This document shows, piece after piece, positions 36,996-49,008 of a stretch of 64,000 nucleotides of DNA; position 1 is the stretch's first letter; each line of letters begins with the position of its first letter. Position numbers and translations under genes: made by a program. This DNA comes from Bacteroidota bacterium. Lineage in GTDB: Bacteria > Bacteroidota > Ignavibacteria > Ignavibacteriales > Ignavibacteriaceae. The stretch is from the NCBI GenBank assembly GCA_021815405.1, contig JAKAGV010000016.1, forward strand, positions 1-64,000, given 5' to 3'. The notes below the pieces were generated by a model that had not been told where the DNA came from, did not search any database, and worked only from the letters and a program-made list of their open reading frames with translations.

Positions 36996-38762
36996 ATGAA
37001 AAGTGTAATTTTACTTTTCAGTATGGCTTTTCTTCTTATTGTATCGACGGCAATTGCTCAGGATATGCAGTATGTCTCGAAGCAAAGCGGCGATACTCTA
37101 TATGTAAAAGATGATATTGAATTTGGCGGTACGAATACTCTGACTCTCCTCATGGCATCGGATACTGCAGCACCTGCAGACCGTGTATATATGTTAGAGA
37201 ACGGTGGAACATATTCGTGCGATAACAATCCGGTTACATCGACCAAATACAGAACCATTATTATGGGTCCTACGCAGACTTCTTTGAAAATAAACAAAGG
37301 AACTCCACCACCGGTTATTTCCGGTACAAATTCCACAAATGCTACCTCATATGGAGGTATGAATGTCCAAAACGACTTACTTATTAAAAACATTGATCTT
37401 GAAATAGGTAATTCTGCCGGAAACAACGGAGGATGGGCTTTCTTTAACTTCGGCGGAGCCGGTGAGAGACTTCAAGTAGATAACTGTATTATGGAACATA
37501 CCTGGTGGTGCTGGGTTGGAGGTCCACCTGCTAACACAAGAGTATTCTTTACAAACGATTACATGGTAAATATGGATGGTCATACGTGCCGTCGAAATGG
37601 TGGTATTACAGATTTCAATTCCGGTGGTGTTACTCAGGAAGATACTCTCTTTGTGCAAAACTGTACACACGTGAATTTCCAAGGTACTGCTTACAAATTT
37701 AGATATGGGGTAAATGTTCACAAAGTAGTTTTCAATCATAATGACTTCATCGATTGTGCAGGTTATATTTTTATGAATAACGGTGACCAGACAAATATGA
37801 GTGAAACGAATAACATCTTTGTAAATTGCCAGCTGCAGGGTTATGCTCCGCCACTTTTCAAAGCTGATGCAGGTGAAGTTGACATGGATGGAGAACCAAT
37901 GGGGCTTGTTAATTTACGTGTTGATTCTGTTTTTAATGCAAACGGCAAGAACTTTTATGCTGATAGAAACTTAGCTTATTGGGATCCATCTCTTTCCGAT
38001 ATCATTTCAACATTAAATTCTAATAAGGTAGACGGCAGCACACAGTGGGTTTCCCAGATGATAACAATGAACTCAAGAACCGACTCTCTATTTGCCGATA
38101 AAACAAATTATCCTCTTCTTACAAATGGTACATGGTACAATCAATTACCAACTTTTAAGAATACGGATGTTTTATTTACTACGCAGCTTGCAACAATAAA
38201 ATCTTATGCAATTGCATGCGTTGACACTACCTACGGTACACCTATGCCATCCTGGCGTCAACCAAGTAATCCAGAAGCATCAAATTTCGTATATGCAGAT
38301 TGGCCAATTCCGATTGATCTTTCTTACACTGATTCCAATTTGTTAACTGCCGGTCTTGGCGGTTTCCCACTTGGAGACCTAGATTGGTTCCCATCTACAT
38401 ATGTAACTTGGAAAGCGCAAGAAAGTACAGAATTAGCGAATATAGCTAATGTTTTGCAGAACGGACTTACGGCTGTTGAAAGTATCCCGAATGTTCCTAA
38501 CAAATTTACATTACAACAGAATTATCCGAATCCATTTAACCCAAGTACGGAAATCAGCTACACAATTCCGAAGAGCAGTTTTGTTACCTTAAAGGTTTAC
38601 AATATGCTTGGACAGGAAGTAGCAACTTTAGTTAACGGATTCAAATCTGCTAACACTTATAAAGTTCAATTCAACGCAGCCGGATTAGCCAGTGGAATTT
38701 ATATCTACCAGCTAAAATCCGGAGACAATGTAATGTCAAAGAAGATGATCTTAATGAAATAA
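36996..38762 (+). CDS. T9SS-exported beta-helix-like protein
   Basis: 588 residues. Signal peptide (about 1-21), a long region rich in N, D and G with repeated short strands (for example LLIKNIDLEIGNSAGNNGG and VVFNHNDFIDCAGYIFMNNG) that reads as a right-handed parallel beta-helix of the pectate-lyase-like type, and a T9SS type-A sorting domain (about 500-588, QNYPNPFNPSTEISYTIP to KKMILMK). It is therefore predicted on the cell surface. No lyase catalytic set could be identified with confidence. AAGGAGG precedes the ATG. Next to a TonB receptor without SusD, it is a candidate surface glycan-binding protein or lyase. Confidence 0.75.
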   Translation: MKSVILLFSMAFLLIVSTAIAQDMQYVSKQSGDTLYVKDDIEFGGTNTLTLLMASDTAAPADRVYMLENGGTYSCDNNPVTSTKYRTIIMGPTQTSLKINKGTPPPVISGTNSTNATSYGGMNVQNDLLIKNIDLEIGNSAGNNGGWAFFNFGGAGERLQVDNCIMEHTWWCWVGGPPANTRVFFTNDYMVNMDGHTCRRNGGITDFNSGGVTQEDTLFVQNCTHVNFQGTAYKFRYGVNVHKVVFNHNDFIDCAGYIFMNNGDQTNMSETNNIFVNCQLQGYAPPLFKADAGEVDMDGEPMGLVNLRVDSVFNANGKNFYADRNLAYWDPSLSDIISTLNSNKVDGSTQWVSQMITMNSRTDSLFADKTNYPLLTNGTWYNQLPTFKNTDVLFTTQLATIKSYAIACVDTTYGTPMPSWRQPSNPEASNFVYADWPIPIDLSYTDSNLLTAGLGGFPLGDLDWFPSTYVTWKAQESTELANIANVLQNGLTAVESIPNVPNKFTLQQNYPNPFNPSTEISYTIPKSSFVTLKVYNMLGQEVATLVNGFKSANTYKVQFNAAGLASGIYIYQLKSGDNVMSKKMILMK

Positions 38763-38794
38763 TTTTTTTGTATTTTTCCAGATACTTATTTCAA

Positions 38795-38821
38795 TCAAAG
38801 CCCCTTTACATGGGGCTTTGA
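38795..38821. terminator. Hairpin terminator after the beta-helix gene
   Basis: TCAAAGCCCC (38795-38804) pairs with GGGGCTTTGA (38812-38821) around a 7-nt loop. T-rich sequence lies before it and only weak T-tract after it, so efficiency on the plus strand is uncertain. A TTGGATACATGGAATATTGGA repeat unit follows at about 38838. Confidence 0.65.
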
Positions 38822-38963
38822 GTTATATTAACCTTACTTGGATACATGGAATATTGGATTATCGGAGTAATAAGCTGAGAACACCTTTGGAGGGGTTAAT
38901 TTGCCTACTCTATTATTCCATAATACTTTTGTATTGAGCGACCTAAGCTATATATTAACGAAT

Positions 38964-40733
38964 ATGATTAAACCCTTAACAAAGCTATTAAAGAAATTAA
39001 AAAAGTACTTTACTATTGTCATTTTATTTTTGCCTGTTATTGCTAATGCGCAAAATAAATCCACAATTAGTAATGATGATACGGTAGTAACAAAGATTGG
39101 CAAAGATTATTTAATAACAGCAAAGGAACTAAGACAATATGTAATGAAGTGGCATTATGAGCGTAGATTTCGTACTAAATCCGAGGCTTACAATTACGCA
39201 TTAAATGAAATGATAACAAATCAAATAAGATTATTTGATTTCTTTGATAGAAAATTAAATGAAAATCATGCCTTAATGGATAAAATTAGTCGTATAGTAA
39301 ATTATGAATTAGTAAACGCCTATTTTAATAAGCGTTTTGTGGATAAGTATGCTAATGAAAAGATGGCGCTCGAAGCTTACAAATCAATGGATAAGGAAGT
39401 GATATGTATTGATATAACATTACTAATGCCATCAGATACCACAAAAGAGAAGCTTGACTCACTAAAATCGATAGCTTTAAATATAGAAACCGGTCTTAAT
39501 AAGAATTATGATTTAAATAGTCTATTAAAAAATTATTCGTTAAAGAATTTTAGGCTAAATGCTAAAAGAAAAGTTACCTGGGCAGAAACAATGGCTGACC
39601 CGGTTGCAAATGTTATTTTTAGACTTCAGAAAGGATTCACTCGAGTTTTAGAATCAGCGGACGGATTTCACATAATAAAAGTACTGGATATTAAAAAAAT
39701 AAAATTGGAACCGTTTGAAAAAATAAAAGATGAGATAATATCTCAGCTTCAAAAGGGCTATTATCAGGTATTTAATAATGCGTTCGATAACTATAGACTT
39801 GGACTAATTGATAAAAGCTCTATAAAGTGGAATCAAAGCGCCTTAAACCAGATTGTGAAATGGTCATCCGAAGATGCGCGCTTCTATGCTGGAGCTTATA
39901 AGGATACTATTGAGAGTGAAATTTCGCATGGTAATAATTTTCAGATACTTTCATATAAAAACGGCAAAGTTGATTTAAAAGAGTATCTCCGGCTGTGGGA
40001 ACAAGTTATAGTTCCTAGTCCCAATACTATACTTAACCATACCAATATCAAGGAATTTATTTTAGATGCTTTGTACAATAACGACGTTGTTAAAGCTGCA
40101 AAGAAAATTGGGTTAGAAAAAGAATTAATAAATCCTTATACGCAAGATCCCGTCATAGCAAACAGACTGGTTTATTTATACAACCTGGCGGTTATAGACG
40201 GAAGCATACCGGAAGCAACACCGGAAGCCTTGTATAAATTTTATGAAGAACACAAAGACACAATATTCTACCAGTTAAAAAAAGTTTACATTTACGCAAG
40301 GATATATTCGGATAGTGCCAAGGCAGCGGCAGATATAAATGAAATTAAAAAAGGGACCCCGTTTGAAAAAGTCTCAGATTCATGGTGGGATAAAATATTT
40401 ATTCGTGAACGCGATGGTTCGCTTAAAGCCTTTCGGTCCACCGGCGGTAACTACTTGGCAAAAGCGGCATTTGAATTAAACTTAGATGAATCTGCCGGAC
40501 CGATTGAATATTATGATTCCACCAAAGGAAAACAATTTGCAGTTATTAAATGTGTTAAAATCATACCTGAAAAGCAGCTTACTTATGATGAGGTAAAAGG
40601 TAAAAAAGTTGAAGAAGAGTTTAGAAACTTTTACCGTCAAAAGATTGCTGATGAGATTGACGCAAGTTTAAAGAAAAAGTATGATGTCGAAATATTTCCA
40701 AAGGCTTTGTCTGAAGCAATCTCAGCCGATTAG
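38964..40733 (+). CDS. PpiC/SurA-type peptidyl-prolyl isomerase
   Basis: 589 residues from ATG 38964 (MIKPLTKLLKKLKKYF, then a signal peptide ending VIANAQ); upstream in-frame sequence overlaps a repeat and is unlikely to be used. A SurA-like N-terminal helical part (EMITNQIRLFDFFDRKLNEN) is followed by a parvulin-like domain (about 130-235, SADGFHIIKVLDIKKI) and a second parvulin-like segment near the C-terminus (about 440-570). Probably a periplasmic chaperone or isomerase. It is followed two bases later by the spermidine-synthase-like gene and forms a unit with the next two genes. Confidence 0.78.
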   Translation: MIKPLTKLLKKLKKYFTIVILFLPVIANAQNKSTISNDDTVVTKIGKDYLITAKELRQYVMKWHYERRFRTKSEAYNYALNEMITNQIRLFDFFDRKLNENHALMDKISRIVNYELVNAYFNKRFVDKYANEKMALEAYKSMDKEVICIDITLLMPSDTTKEKLDSLKSIALNIETGLNKNYDLNSLLKNYSLKNFRLNAKRKVTWAETMADPVANVIFRLQKGFTRVLESADGFHIIKVLDIKKIKLEPFEKIKDEIISQLQKGYYQVFNNAFDNYRLGLIDKSSIKWNQSALNQIVKWSSEDARFYAGAYKDTIESEISHGNNFQILSYKNGKVDLKEYLRLWEQVIVPSPNTILNHTNIKEFILDALYNNDVVKAAKKIGLEKELINPYTQDPVIANRLVYLYNLAVIDGSIPEATPEALYKFYEEHKDTIFYQLKKVYIYARIYSDSAKAAADINEIKKGTPFEKVSDSWWDKIFIRERDGSLKAFRSTGGNYLAKAAFELNLDESAGPIEYYDSTKGKQFAVIKCVKIIPEKQLTYDEVKGKKVEEEFRNFYRQKIADEIDASLKKKYDVEIFPKALSEAISAD

Positions 40734-40735
40734 AG

Positions 40736-43081
40736 ATGAATAATACTAGAATTATAAATTTTAATATCCTGATACTCTCTGCAGTTGTTATTTGCTTTGA
40801 AATAATTTCTACAAGAATTACCTCTGTAATATTTGTTCAAAATTATGCTTTTATAATTCTGTCTTTAGCAATCCTGGGATTAGGAACCGGCGGAATTTAT
40901 TCTTTTTACAAAATAAAACCTGAAGAAGGGACGGCTAATAATTCAAAGATATTCGGAAAGTTTATCTTTCTTTCTGGCGGTTCACTTATATTTTTTGTCG
41001 TACTGGAAATTATTTTTTCAATAACAAACCCATATATTTATTTCTACCTGCTTTTTTTACCCTTCTTTTTTGCTGGAGTTGTTTATGCAGAATTTTTTAG
41101 CAATTACGCAAGCGCTGGCTTTAAAATTTATGCTTCGGATCTTATCGGTGCAGCACTTGGCTCTATATTATCAATATTCGTCTTCGATTTATTTAATGCT
41201 GCAAATGCCGTAATCTTTTTAGCGTTTGTTCTTTTCATTTCATCAATTAGTTATTTGAATGTTGAAAAGAAGAGACAAGTAATTCTATACGTTTCTCTTT
41301 TCTGTTTAGCTATAGCGCTGGCAGTTTTTGGTAAAAAAAATTTATTGGGAGAAATTCCGATTGGTAACTTTCCAGAAAAGGACATTTATTATACCTATGA
41401 CAATCCGGAAATAAAACCAAACATAATTGAAAGCAGGTGGAGTATAGATGGAAGGTCGGATCTTGTAGAATATAACAATCGGAATTTTGTCAAAGATCTT
41501 TTCATCGACGGTGCGGCAGGATCCCAGATGTATAAATTCAACGGGAACATAGCGAACCATGATACTTTACTTAATTATCTTTTATTACACCACTCAACAG
41601 CAATTCCTTTTTTATTCCTGACCAAACGAGAAAAGGAAAGCATGCTTGATATAGGACCCGGCGGAGGTAAAGAAATTCTTACAGGACTTTTTAATGGAAT
41701 TAAAAAAATTACAGGTGTGGAGGTTAACGCTGACTTTGTCAATATTGTAAAGCAATACAGCAGTTATAATGGCGGCATTTATACAAGCTTTCCAAACGTA
41801 AAGGTAGAAGTAGCTGAAGGTCGTCATTTTGTAAAAAGCACCAAGCAGCGTTATAGTATAATCGTGTTAGCCTTGCCTTCTACAAAACAGCTTCAGAATA
41901 TAGATGGACTTGCTTCCAACGAAAATTTCTTATTAACGGTTGAGGCAATAAAAGATTATTTGAAAATTTTAAATCCAGACGGAGAAATAATTTTTACGGT
42001 ACATAATAGGTGGGAACTGATAAGACTCATCATTACTACTTTATATGCTTTTAAAGAAAACGGGATTGACAATGCCGACGCAATAAATCACTTTATAATT
42101 CTCGGAAGCGACTATGGACCGACAATTGTAATTAAGAAATCTGCATACACTATAGATCAAGTGAATAAAATAGCAGAAATTGCAAAATCATTACCCCCCG
42201 GTTTACCGAATGTAACATATTTTCCGTATCTAAATAATCCCGTTAATAATGAAATAGAAAATGTACTTTTAAATGATATAAAAGAAGGTAGTGCGACGCT
42301 TCAGGAAATTATGGCAAAGAACAGCTCGGATATTTCGCCTGTCCGCGATAACAGTCCGTACTTTTATAAAACTGATAAAGGCGTGCCCGGAGATTTTGGA
42401 AACCTATTAAAGGCTACTTTCGCGGCTGCCTTGTTGTCAGTAGTAATTCCATTGATGAAGATAAAATCAAAGCAGAAAAAAAATAAAAAGCTAAAGGGAA
42501 AAGAAAAGACTTCACTTCCATTATTAGTCTTTATATGTATCGGCATTGGGTTTATGGTTTTGGAAATATCTCTTTTCCAAAAGTTTATACTTTATCTTGG
42601 CGCTCCTACAATTGCCTTATCTATTCTATTAGGCTCTTTGCTGGTTGGAATGGGAGCCGGGAGCTTTTACGGCGGGAAAATATATCCAGGCGATTTTATA
42701 ACACGGTTAAAAATTATTTCTGGCTTAATAGTAATTGCCGGAATACTATTATACATTATTTACCCGTTAATACTAAATGATATTCTGGCTTATGGGCTGG
42801 CACTGCGGGCAGTAGTCTGCTTTATTTTGCTGCTGCCGTTCGGCTTTTTACTTGGTATTCCGTTTCCAACCGGCATACAAATTTTAAAGCAAAACAACCT
42901 TGTAAAATATATTCCATGGATGTACGGAGTTAACGGGATAATGTCTGTTCTGGGCTCGGTTCTATCCATTATTCTATCTATGGTTTGGGGTTTTACGTTT
43001 AGCTTTTTTGTGGGGCTAAGTATGTACCTAATCATTTTCATATTCTCATCTTTAACTCCTGGTATCAGTAAAAAGAATTAG
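40736..43081 (+). CDS. Membrane-embedded spermidine-synthase-like protein
   Basis: 781 residues. About seven N-terminal helices (1-205) and six or seven C-terminal helices (about 555-781) flank a central Rossmann domain (about 230-520) with the spermidine-synthase-like SAM loop LDIGPGGGKEI and the acidic GVEVNADF. The catalytic aspartate segment of true aminopropyltransferases is not recognisable; the position reads ALPSTKQLQN. It therefore belongs to the large family of membrane proteins with a spermidine-synthase fold but no shown polyamine activity. It is flanked within two bases by the PpiC and SGNH genes. Confidence 0.78.
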   Translation: MNNTRIINFNILILSAVVICFEIISTRITSVIFVQNYAFIILSLAILGLGTGGIYSFYKIKPEEGTANNSKIFGKFIFLSGGSLIFFVVLEIIFSITNPYIYFYLLFLPFFFAGVVYAEFFSNYASAGFKIYASDLIGAALGSILSIFVFDLFNAANAVIFLAFVLFISSISYLNVEKKRQVILYVSLFCLAIALAVFGKKNLLGEIPIGNFPEKDIYYTYDNPEIKPNIIESRWSIDGRSDLVEYNNRNFVKDLFIDGAAGSQMYKFNGNIANHDTLLNYLLLHHSTAIPFLFLTKREKESMLDIGPGGGKEILTGLFNGIKKITGVEVNADFVNIVKQYSSYNGGIYTSFPNVKVEVAEGRHFVKSTKQRYSIIVLALPSTKQLQNIDGLASNENFLLTVEAIKDYLKILNPDGEIIFTVHNRWELIRLIITTLYAFKENGIDNADAINHFIILGSDYGPTIVIKKSAYTIDQVNKIAEIAKSLPPGLPNVTYFPYLNNPVNNEIENVLLNDIKEGSATLQEIMAKNSSDISPVRDNSPYFYKTDKGVPGDFGNLLKATFAAALLSVVIPLMKIKSKQKKNKKLKGKEKTSLPLLVFICIGIGFMVLEISLFQKFILYLGAPTIALSILLGSLLVGMGAGSFYGGKIYPGDFITRLKIISGLIVIAGILLYIIYPLILNDILAYGLALRAVVCFILLLPFGFLLGIPFPTGIQILKQNNLVKYIPWMYGVNGIMSVLGSVLSIILSMVWGFTFSFFVGLSMYLIIFIFSSLTPGISKKN

Positions 43082-43082
43082 C

Positions 43083-45035
43083 ATGAAAATATCTAAAGAA
43101 ATAAAGAATCAAATTCTTGCTGATAAAGATAAGCTTTCGATAAATGAAATCTCCAAGAAATACAATCTTCCCCGCATCGATGTAAAAAAAATTATTACTG
43201 CTTCTGAAAAAAAAGCTCCAAAATGGTTTTACGCAGTACTGGTATTACTCCCGGTTATATTTTTAATTCTTCTGGAAGTAATTCTTAGGTTAACAAATTA
43301 CGGTTATAATTTTAATGAGTGGAAAAGCATTGGAGAAGGTAAGCAAGTTTTAAATTCGGACATAGGCAGGAAGTATTTTCCAAGCGGAGCTTTTGTTCCG
43401 TCGACAAGCGAAGATGAGTTTGATATTCATAAGAAACCGGGTACATTCAGAGTTTTTGTTTTAGGTGAAAGCAGCGCGGAAGGATTTCCATTCAGCCCGA
43501 TGGGATCATTTGCACGTTATATCCGGAGAAGATTGGAGCTTGTCTATCCCAATACGCCAATCGAAGTAATTAATTTAGGTATGACGGCAATAAACTCATA
43601 TACATTGTTGGATCTTTTACCTGGCGTGCTAAAGCAAAAGCCCGATTTAATTTTAATCTACACCGGGCATAATGAATATTACGGAGCATTGGGTGTTGGT
43701 TCTGTTGAGTCTTTCGGCTCATCGAGAACATTAATAAGATTAATTCTCTATTTAAACAGATTTAAAACAACACAGCTCGTGCGTAATGCAATTCACTGGG
43801 TCATGTCATTATTCTCATCTAAAAATAACGCCGAGGCTGGAACTATAATGTCCAGAATTGTGAAGGACAAATACATCCTTCTAAATTCAAAAGGGTTTAA
43901 TGAAGGCATTCAGCAATTTAAAGAGAATATGACTGACATTTTGAAGATGATCAAAGACAAGGGAGTGCCGGTAATTATAGGCAGGCAGGTAAGCAACTTA
44001 AAAGATCAGAAGCCTTTTATTTCAGTTCCTACGCCTGGTTATCAAACTGCAGATCAAGTATATGATGAGGCTGAGAGTGCTTTAAAGAATAATAATTTTA
44101 AAATGGCGGATTCTCTTTTCCTGCTGGCAAAAGATCTTGATGCTCTTAGGTTCCGGGCACCTGAAAAGATCAATACTACTATAGATAATTTAGGAAAAGA
44201 ATTTAATGTCCCCGTTGTTCCTATAGATTCAATATTTGATTTTGCAAGTCCTGACGGAATAGTTGGAAACAATTTAATTGTAGATCATCTGCATCCGAAC
44301 ATAAAAGGCTACGAGCTTATGGGAAAAGCCTTTTACAACTGTATGGAAGAGTACAGTGATCTGCCTAAAACAGAAAAACCTAAAATTCCATTTGTAGAGC
44401 AGGACAGCTTAACACGGGCTGATTTTGTGTTTTCCAGGCTCGATTCGATTATAGGTGATGACGAAATTACAGTGTTAAAACATAATTGGCCGTATGTAAA
44501 AAAGAGCATTGTTATGTCGGATTTTAACGAGAAGGATTTTGCAGATTTATTTCATCCAAAAGATTTTATTGATTCGATAGCGATGTACAAAATAGAAGGC
44601 AGACTCTCCTGGAATCAAGCTCATTTACTTGCCGCAGCGACTTATTTGAAAAGAGATGACATTAAAGATTATTTAAGACACATGAACATTTTAATGTATC
44701 AGTACCCCGCTTTGAAGAATCTTAATACTCTCGTTACATATTTCTATCATAGAAACGAAATAGATCTTTCGGATTACACTCCAAAGAGATTTGGAATGAT
44801 ACAACTATATAGAGGCAAATACGACGATGCTTTAAAATATTTAACAAAGGCTTATTCAGCTGATCCCAATGACCCGATGGTTTTATATAATCTTTCGTTA
44901 GCATATTCAAAAAAACAAAACTACAAAATCGCTCTTGAGGCGATAAATAAATGTTTAAAGGTAGATCCTAAATACCCGGAAGCAATCTATTTAAAGCGAC
45001 AAATATTAAATCAAGATAGAGTCAGTGCTAAATGA
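43083..45035 (+). CDS. SGNH/GDSL hydrolase with TPR tail
   Basis: 650 residues. The N-terminal 40 residues look like a small helix-turn-helix (LSINEISKKYNLPRIDVKKI), then one transmembrane helix (about 48-68) puts the rest outside the cytoplasm. The SGNH domain shows VLGESSAEGFPF (nucleophile block, about 126-137), YTGHNEYYGA (about 193-202) and the DxxH dyad DHLHPN (about 400-405). TPR repeats close the protein (about 570-645). SGNH enzymes of this kind are often O-acetyl esterases or transferases on glycans. It is the last gene of the PpiC/Rossmann/SGNH unit. Confidence 0.82.
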   Translation: MKISKEIKNQILADKDKLSINEISKKYNLPRIDVKKIITASEKKAPKWFYAVLVLLPVIFLILLEVILRLTNYGYNFNEWKSIGEGKQVLNSDIGRKYFPSGAFVPSTSEDEFDIHKKPGTFRVFVLGESSAEGFPFSPMGSFARYIRRRLELVYPNTPIEVINLGMTAINSYTLLDLLPGVLKQKPDLILIYTGHNEYYGALGVGSVESFGSSRTLIRLILYLNRFKTTQLVRNAIHWVMSLFSSKNNAEAGTIMSRIVKDKYILLNSKGFNEGIQQFKENMTDILKMIKDKGVPVIIGRQVSNLKDQKPFISVPTPGYQTADQVYDEAESALKNNNFKMADSLFLLAKDLDALRFRAPEKINTTIDNLGKEFNVPVVPIDSIFDFASPDGIVGNNLIVDHLHPNIKGYELMGKAFYNCMEEYSDLPKTEKPKIPFVEQDSLTRADFVFSRLDSIIGDDEITVLKHNWPYVKKSIVMSDFNEKDFADLFHPKDFIDSIAMYKIEGRLSWNQAHLLAAATYLKRDDIKDYLRHMNILMYQYPALKNLNTLVTYFYHRNEIDLSDYTPKRFGMIQLYRGKYDDALKYLTKAYSADPNDPMVLYNLSLAYSKKQNYKIALEAINKCLKVDPKYPEAIYLKRQILNQDRVSAK

Positions 45036-45055
45036 AATATTCTGATAATTGTTAA

Positions 45056-46990
<1,935 letters not shown>

Positions 46991-47248
46991 AAATATTTTT
47001 AGTTATATTGAATTAGTACGATCTTAGAACAGCGCAGCAGTTTATAAACTGACTTACACGAGTAAGTAATTAAAAAATATTCTATATTGAAATGAGTAAG
47101 AAATTAAATATCTATAATCATTTTCCTTTTTTTGATATGATAGATTAAATAGTCATGAAGTTAGTAATTTATATAATAAAGAAGGAATGCATGCTTCAAT
47201 TTTTAGAACAAGCAATCTTTATTGATCAAAATTATATGGATAAAAAGA

Positions 47249-48859
47249 ATGAAGAAATACTTTACTGAGGTTGTATTACTTTTTTTAATAGTTCTATCTT
47301 CAAATATTCTTGCGCAAAAGTACCACAGCGATAACGGCAACGGAACTTATACAAATCCTGTAATTGCAGCAGACTTTCCTGATCCTGATGTAATCAGGGT
47401 GGATTCCATGTACTACATGGTTAATACCACTATGTTTATTTTCCCGGGAGTTACAATTCTTAAGTCGCCCGATCTTGTAAACTGGCAGTATTGCAGCAAT
47501 GCGGTTCAGAGGTTCGATTTTAGTAAATGCTATGATCTCGATGGCTGCAACAGGTACGGACATGGTCAGTGGGCGACAAGCTTACGGTACCACAACGGAA
47601 AATTTTATTTACTTTTTATTACACTTAATGAAGGCGGATTTCTTTGTACTGCAAATAAGCCTGAAGGACCCTGGAAAATAAAGCATTTGCCGAAAGGATT
47701 TTATGACCCGGGATTATTCTTCGATGATGACGGGAAAATTTATGTTGCTCATGGTTATAATAAAATTTATATGACGGAATTGAATAAAAATTTTAAACCT
47801 GTCTCTAAAGATTCATTGATTATTACAGGCGATATTCGAAAAGGGCTTGAAGGTACTCACGTTTATAAAATTAACGGTTATTATTATTTGTATTGTACCT
47901 ACGGCGGATTGGATGGAATGCAGGCAGCGTTCCGATCGAAAAATATTTACGGTCCTTATGAAGAAAAAGTTGTTATCAATGACACGACGCATGGTCATAA
48001 TTTCGGCATTCACCAAGGTGCGCTTATTGAGACACAAACCGGTCAGTGGTGGACCATGTTGTTTGTTGATAACGGTCCGTTCGGGCGATTTCCATCTTTG
48101 CAGCCCGTTACTTGGGTAGACGGATTTCCGATGGTTGGTGTGAACGGACATGCAGTTACAAGTTATAAAAAGCCGGACGTCGGGAAAACTTATCCTATTA
48201 CAACTCTTCCAACTTCTGATGAATTTGATAGTACCGGATTAGGAATGCAGTGGGGATGGAATCATAATCCTGATTCTGCAAAATGGTCGTTAAGTGCACG
48301 CCCCGGTTATTTAAGACTTGAGACAGCGAGTGTTGTCGACAGTTTGCCGAAAGCACGAAATACTCTTACACAGAGAATGTTTGAATATTATTCCAATTCA
48401 CTTGCCTCCGATGCAACAACAAAAATTGATTTTAAGAATATGAAAGATGGCGATATTGCCGGCTTAGCAGTATTTCAGGATCCGTATGCTTACATCGGAA
48501 TAAAAAAAGAGAGCGGAAAGAATTTTATAATAATGGTCAACAACGGTAAGATAATAGATTCTGCTTTAGTACAGGGTTCAAAAATATATTTACGTGCAAG
48601 CGCAATTTATGGCTCTGGTGCGGCGCATTATTTTGATGGAAAGGCAGCGCCGGGAACAGGTACTGCTTCATTTTTATATAGTACCGATAACCATTCGTTC
48701 ACAAAGTTCGGTAATGTACTTGATATGAAGTTTAATCTTAAAATCTTTACCGGCAACAAATTTTGTTTATTCAATTATGCAACTAAAAAGTTGGGCGGCT
48801 ATGTCGATTTCGATTGGTTTAGGACGAGCCCAGGTCTAATAGAGGCTGCGAGGAACTGA
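47249..48859 (+). CDS. GH43 beta-xylosidase/arabinofuranosidase with C-terminal beta-sandwich
   Basis: About 536 residues from ATG 47249 with signal peptide (about 1-22); a TTG at 47222 would only lengthen the leader. The five-bladed GH43 catalytic domain shows base D45 (DFPDPDVI), pKa-modulating D153 (YDPGLFFDD) and acid E201 (LEGTHVYK). A concanavalin-like C-terminal domain (about 330-530) is as in GH43 xylosidases of the subfamily-12-like type. It should release xylose or arabinose from oligosaccharides. The 258 bases before it carry no gene. Confidence 0.9.
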   Translation: MKKYFTEVVLLFLIVLSSNILAQKYHSDNGNGTYTNPVIAADFPDPDVIRVDSMYYMVNTTMFIFPGVTILKSPDLVNWQYCSNAVQRFDFSKCYDLDGCNRYGHGQWATSLRYHNGKFYLLFITLNEGGFLCTANKPEGPWKIKHLPKGFYDPGLFFDDDGKIYVAHGYNKIYMTELNKNFKPVSKDSLIITGDIRKGLEGTHVYKINGYYYLYCTYGGLDGMQAAFRSKNIYGPYEEKVVINDTTHGHNFGIHQGALIETQTGQWWTMLFVDNGPFGRFPSLQPVTWVDGFPMVGVNGHAVTSYKKPDVGKTYPITTLPTSDEFDSTGLGMQWGWNHNPDSAKWSLSARPGYLRLETASVVDSLPKARNTLTQRMFEYYSNSLASDATTKIDFKNMKDGDIAGLAVFQDPYAYIGIKKESGKNFIIMVNNGKIIDSALVQGSKIYLRASAIYGSGAAHYFDGKAAPGTGTASFLYSTDNHSFTKFGNVLDMKFNLKIFTGNKFCLFNYATKKLGGYVDFDWFRTSPGLIEAARN

Positions 48860-48899
48860 ACCTTATGTACAAAGAATTCTATACAAGATTGGTTTTGCA

Positions 48900-48952
48900 A
48901 TTTTTTAGCAGTAGAAGTGCTAAAAAATATACCCCGGCAGTATAACTGTCGG
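48900..48952. terminator. Two adjacent stem-loops between GH43 and DUF362 genes
   Basis: ATTTTTTAGCA (48900-48910) pairs with TGCTAAAAAAT (48918-48928) around 7 nt, giving an AT-rich bidirectional terminator shape. CCGGCAG (48934-48940) and CTGTCGG (48946-48952) form a second stem. They may be a terminator or part of a dispersed element. Confidence 0.5.
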
Positions 48953-49008
48953 ACTACAAAGTATTTTAAACCGGAATAATCCAAATTATATAAACAACAG
49001 GAGATAAT

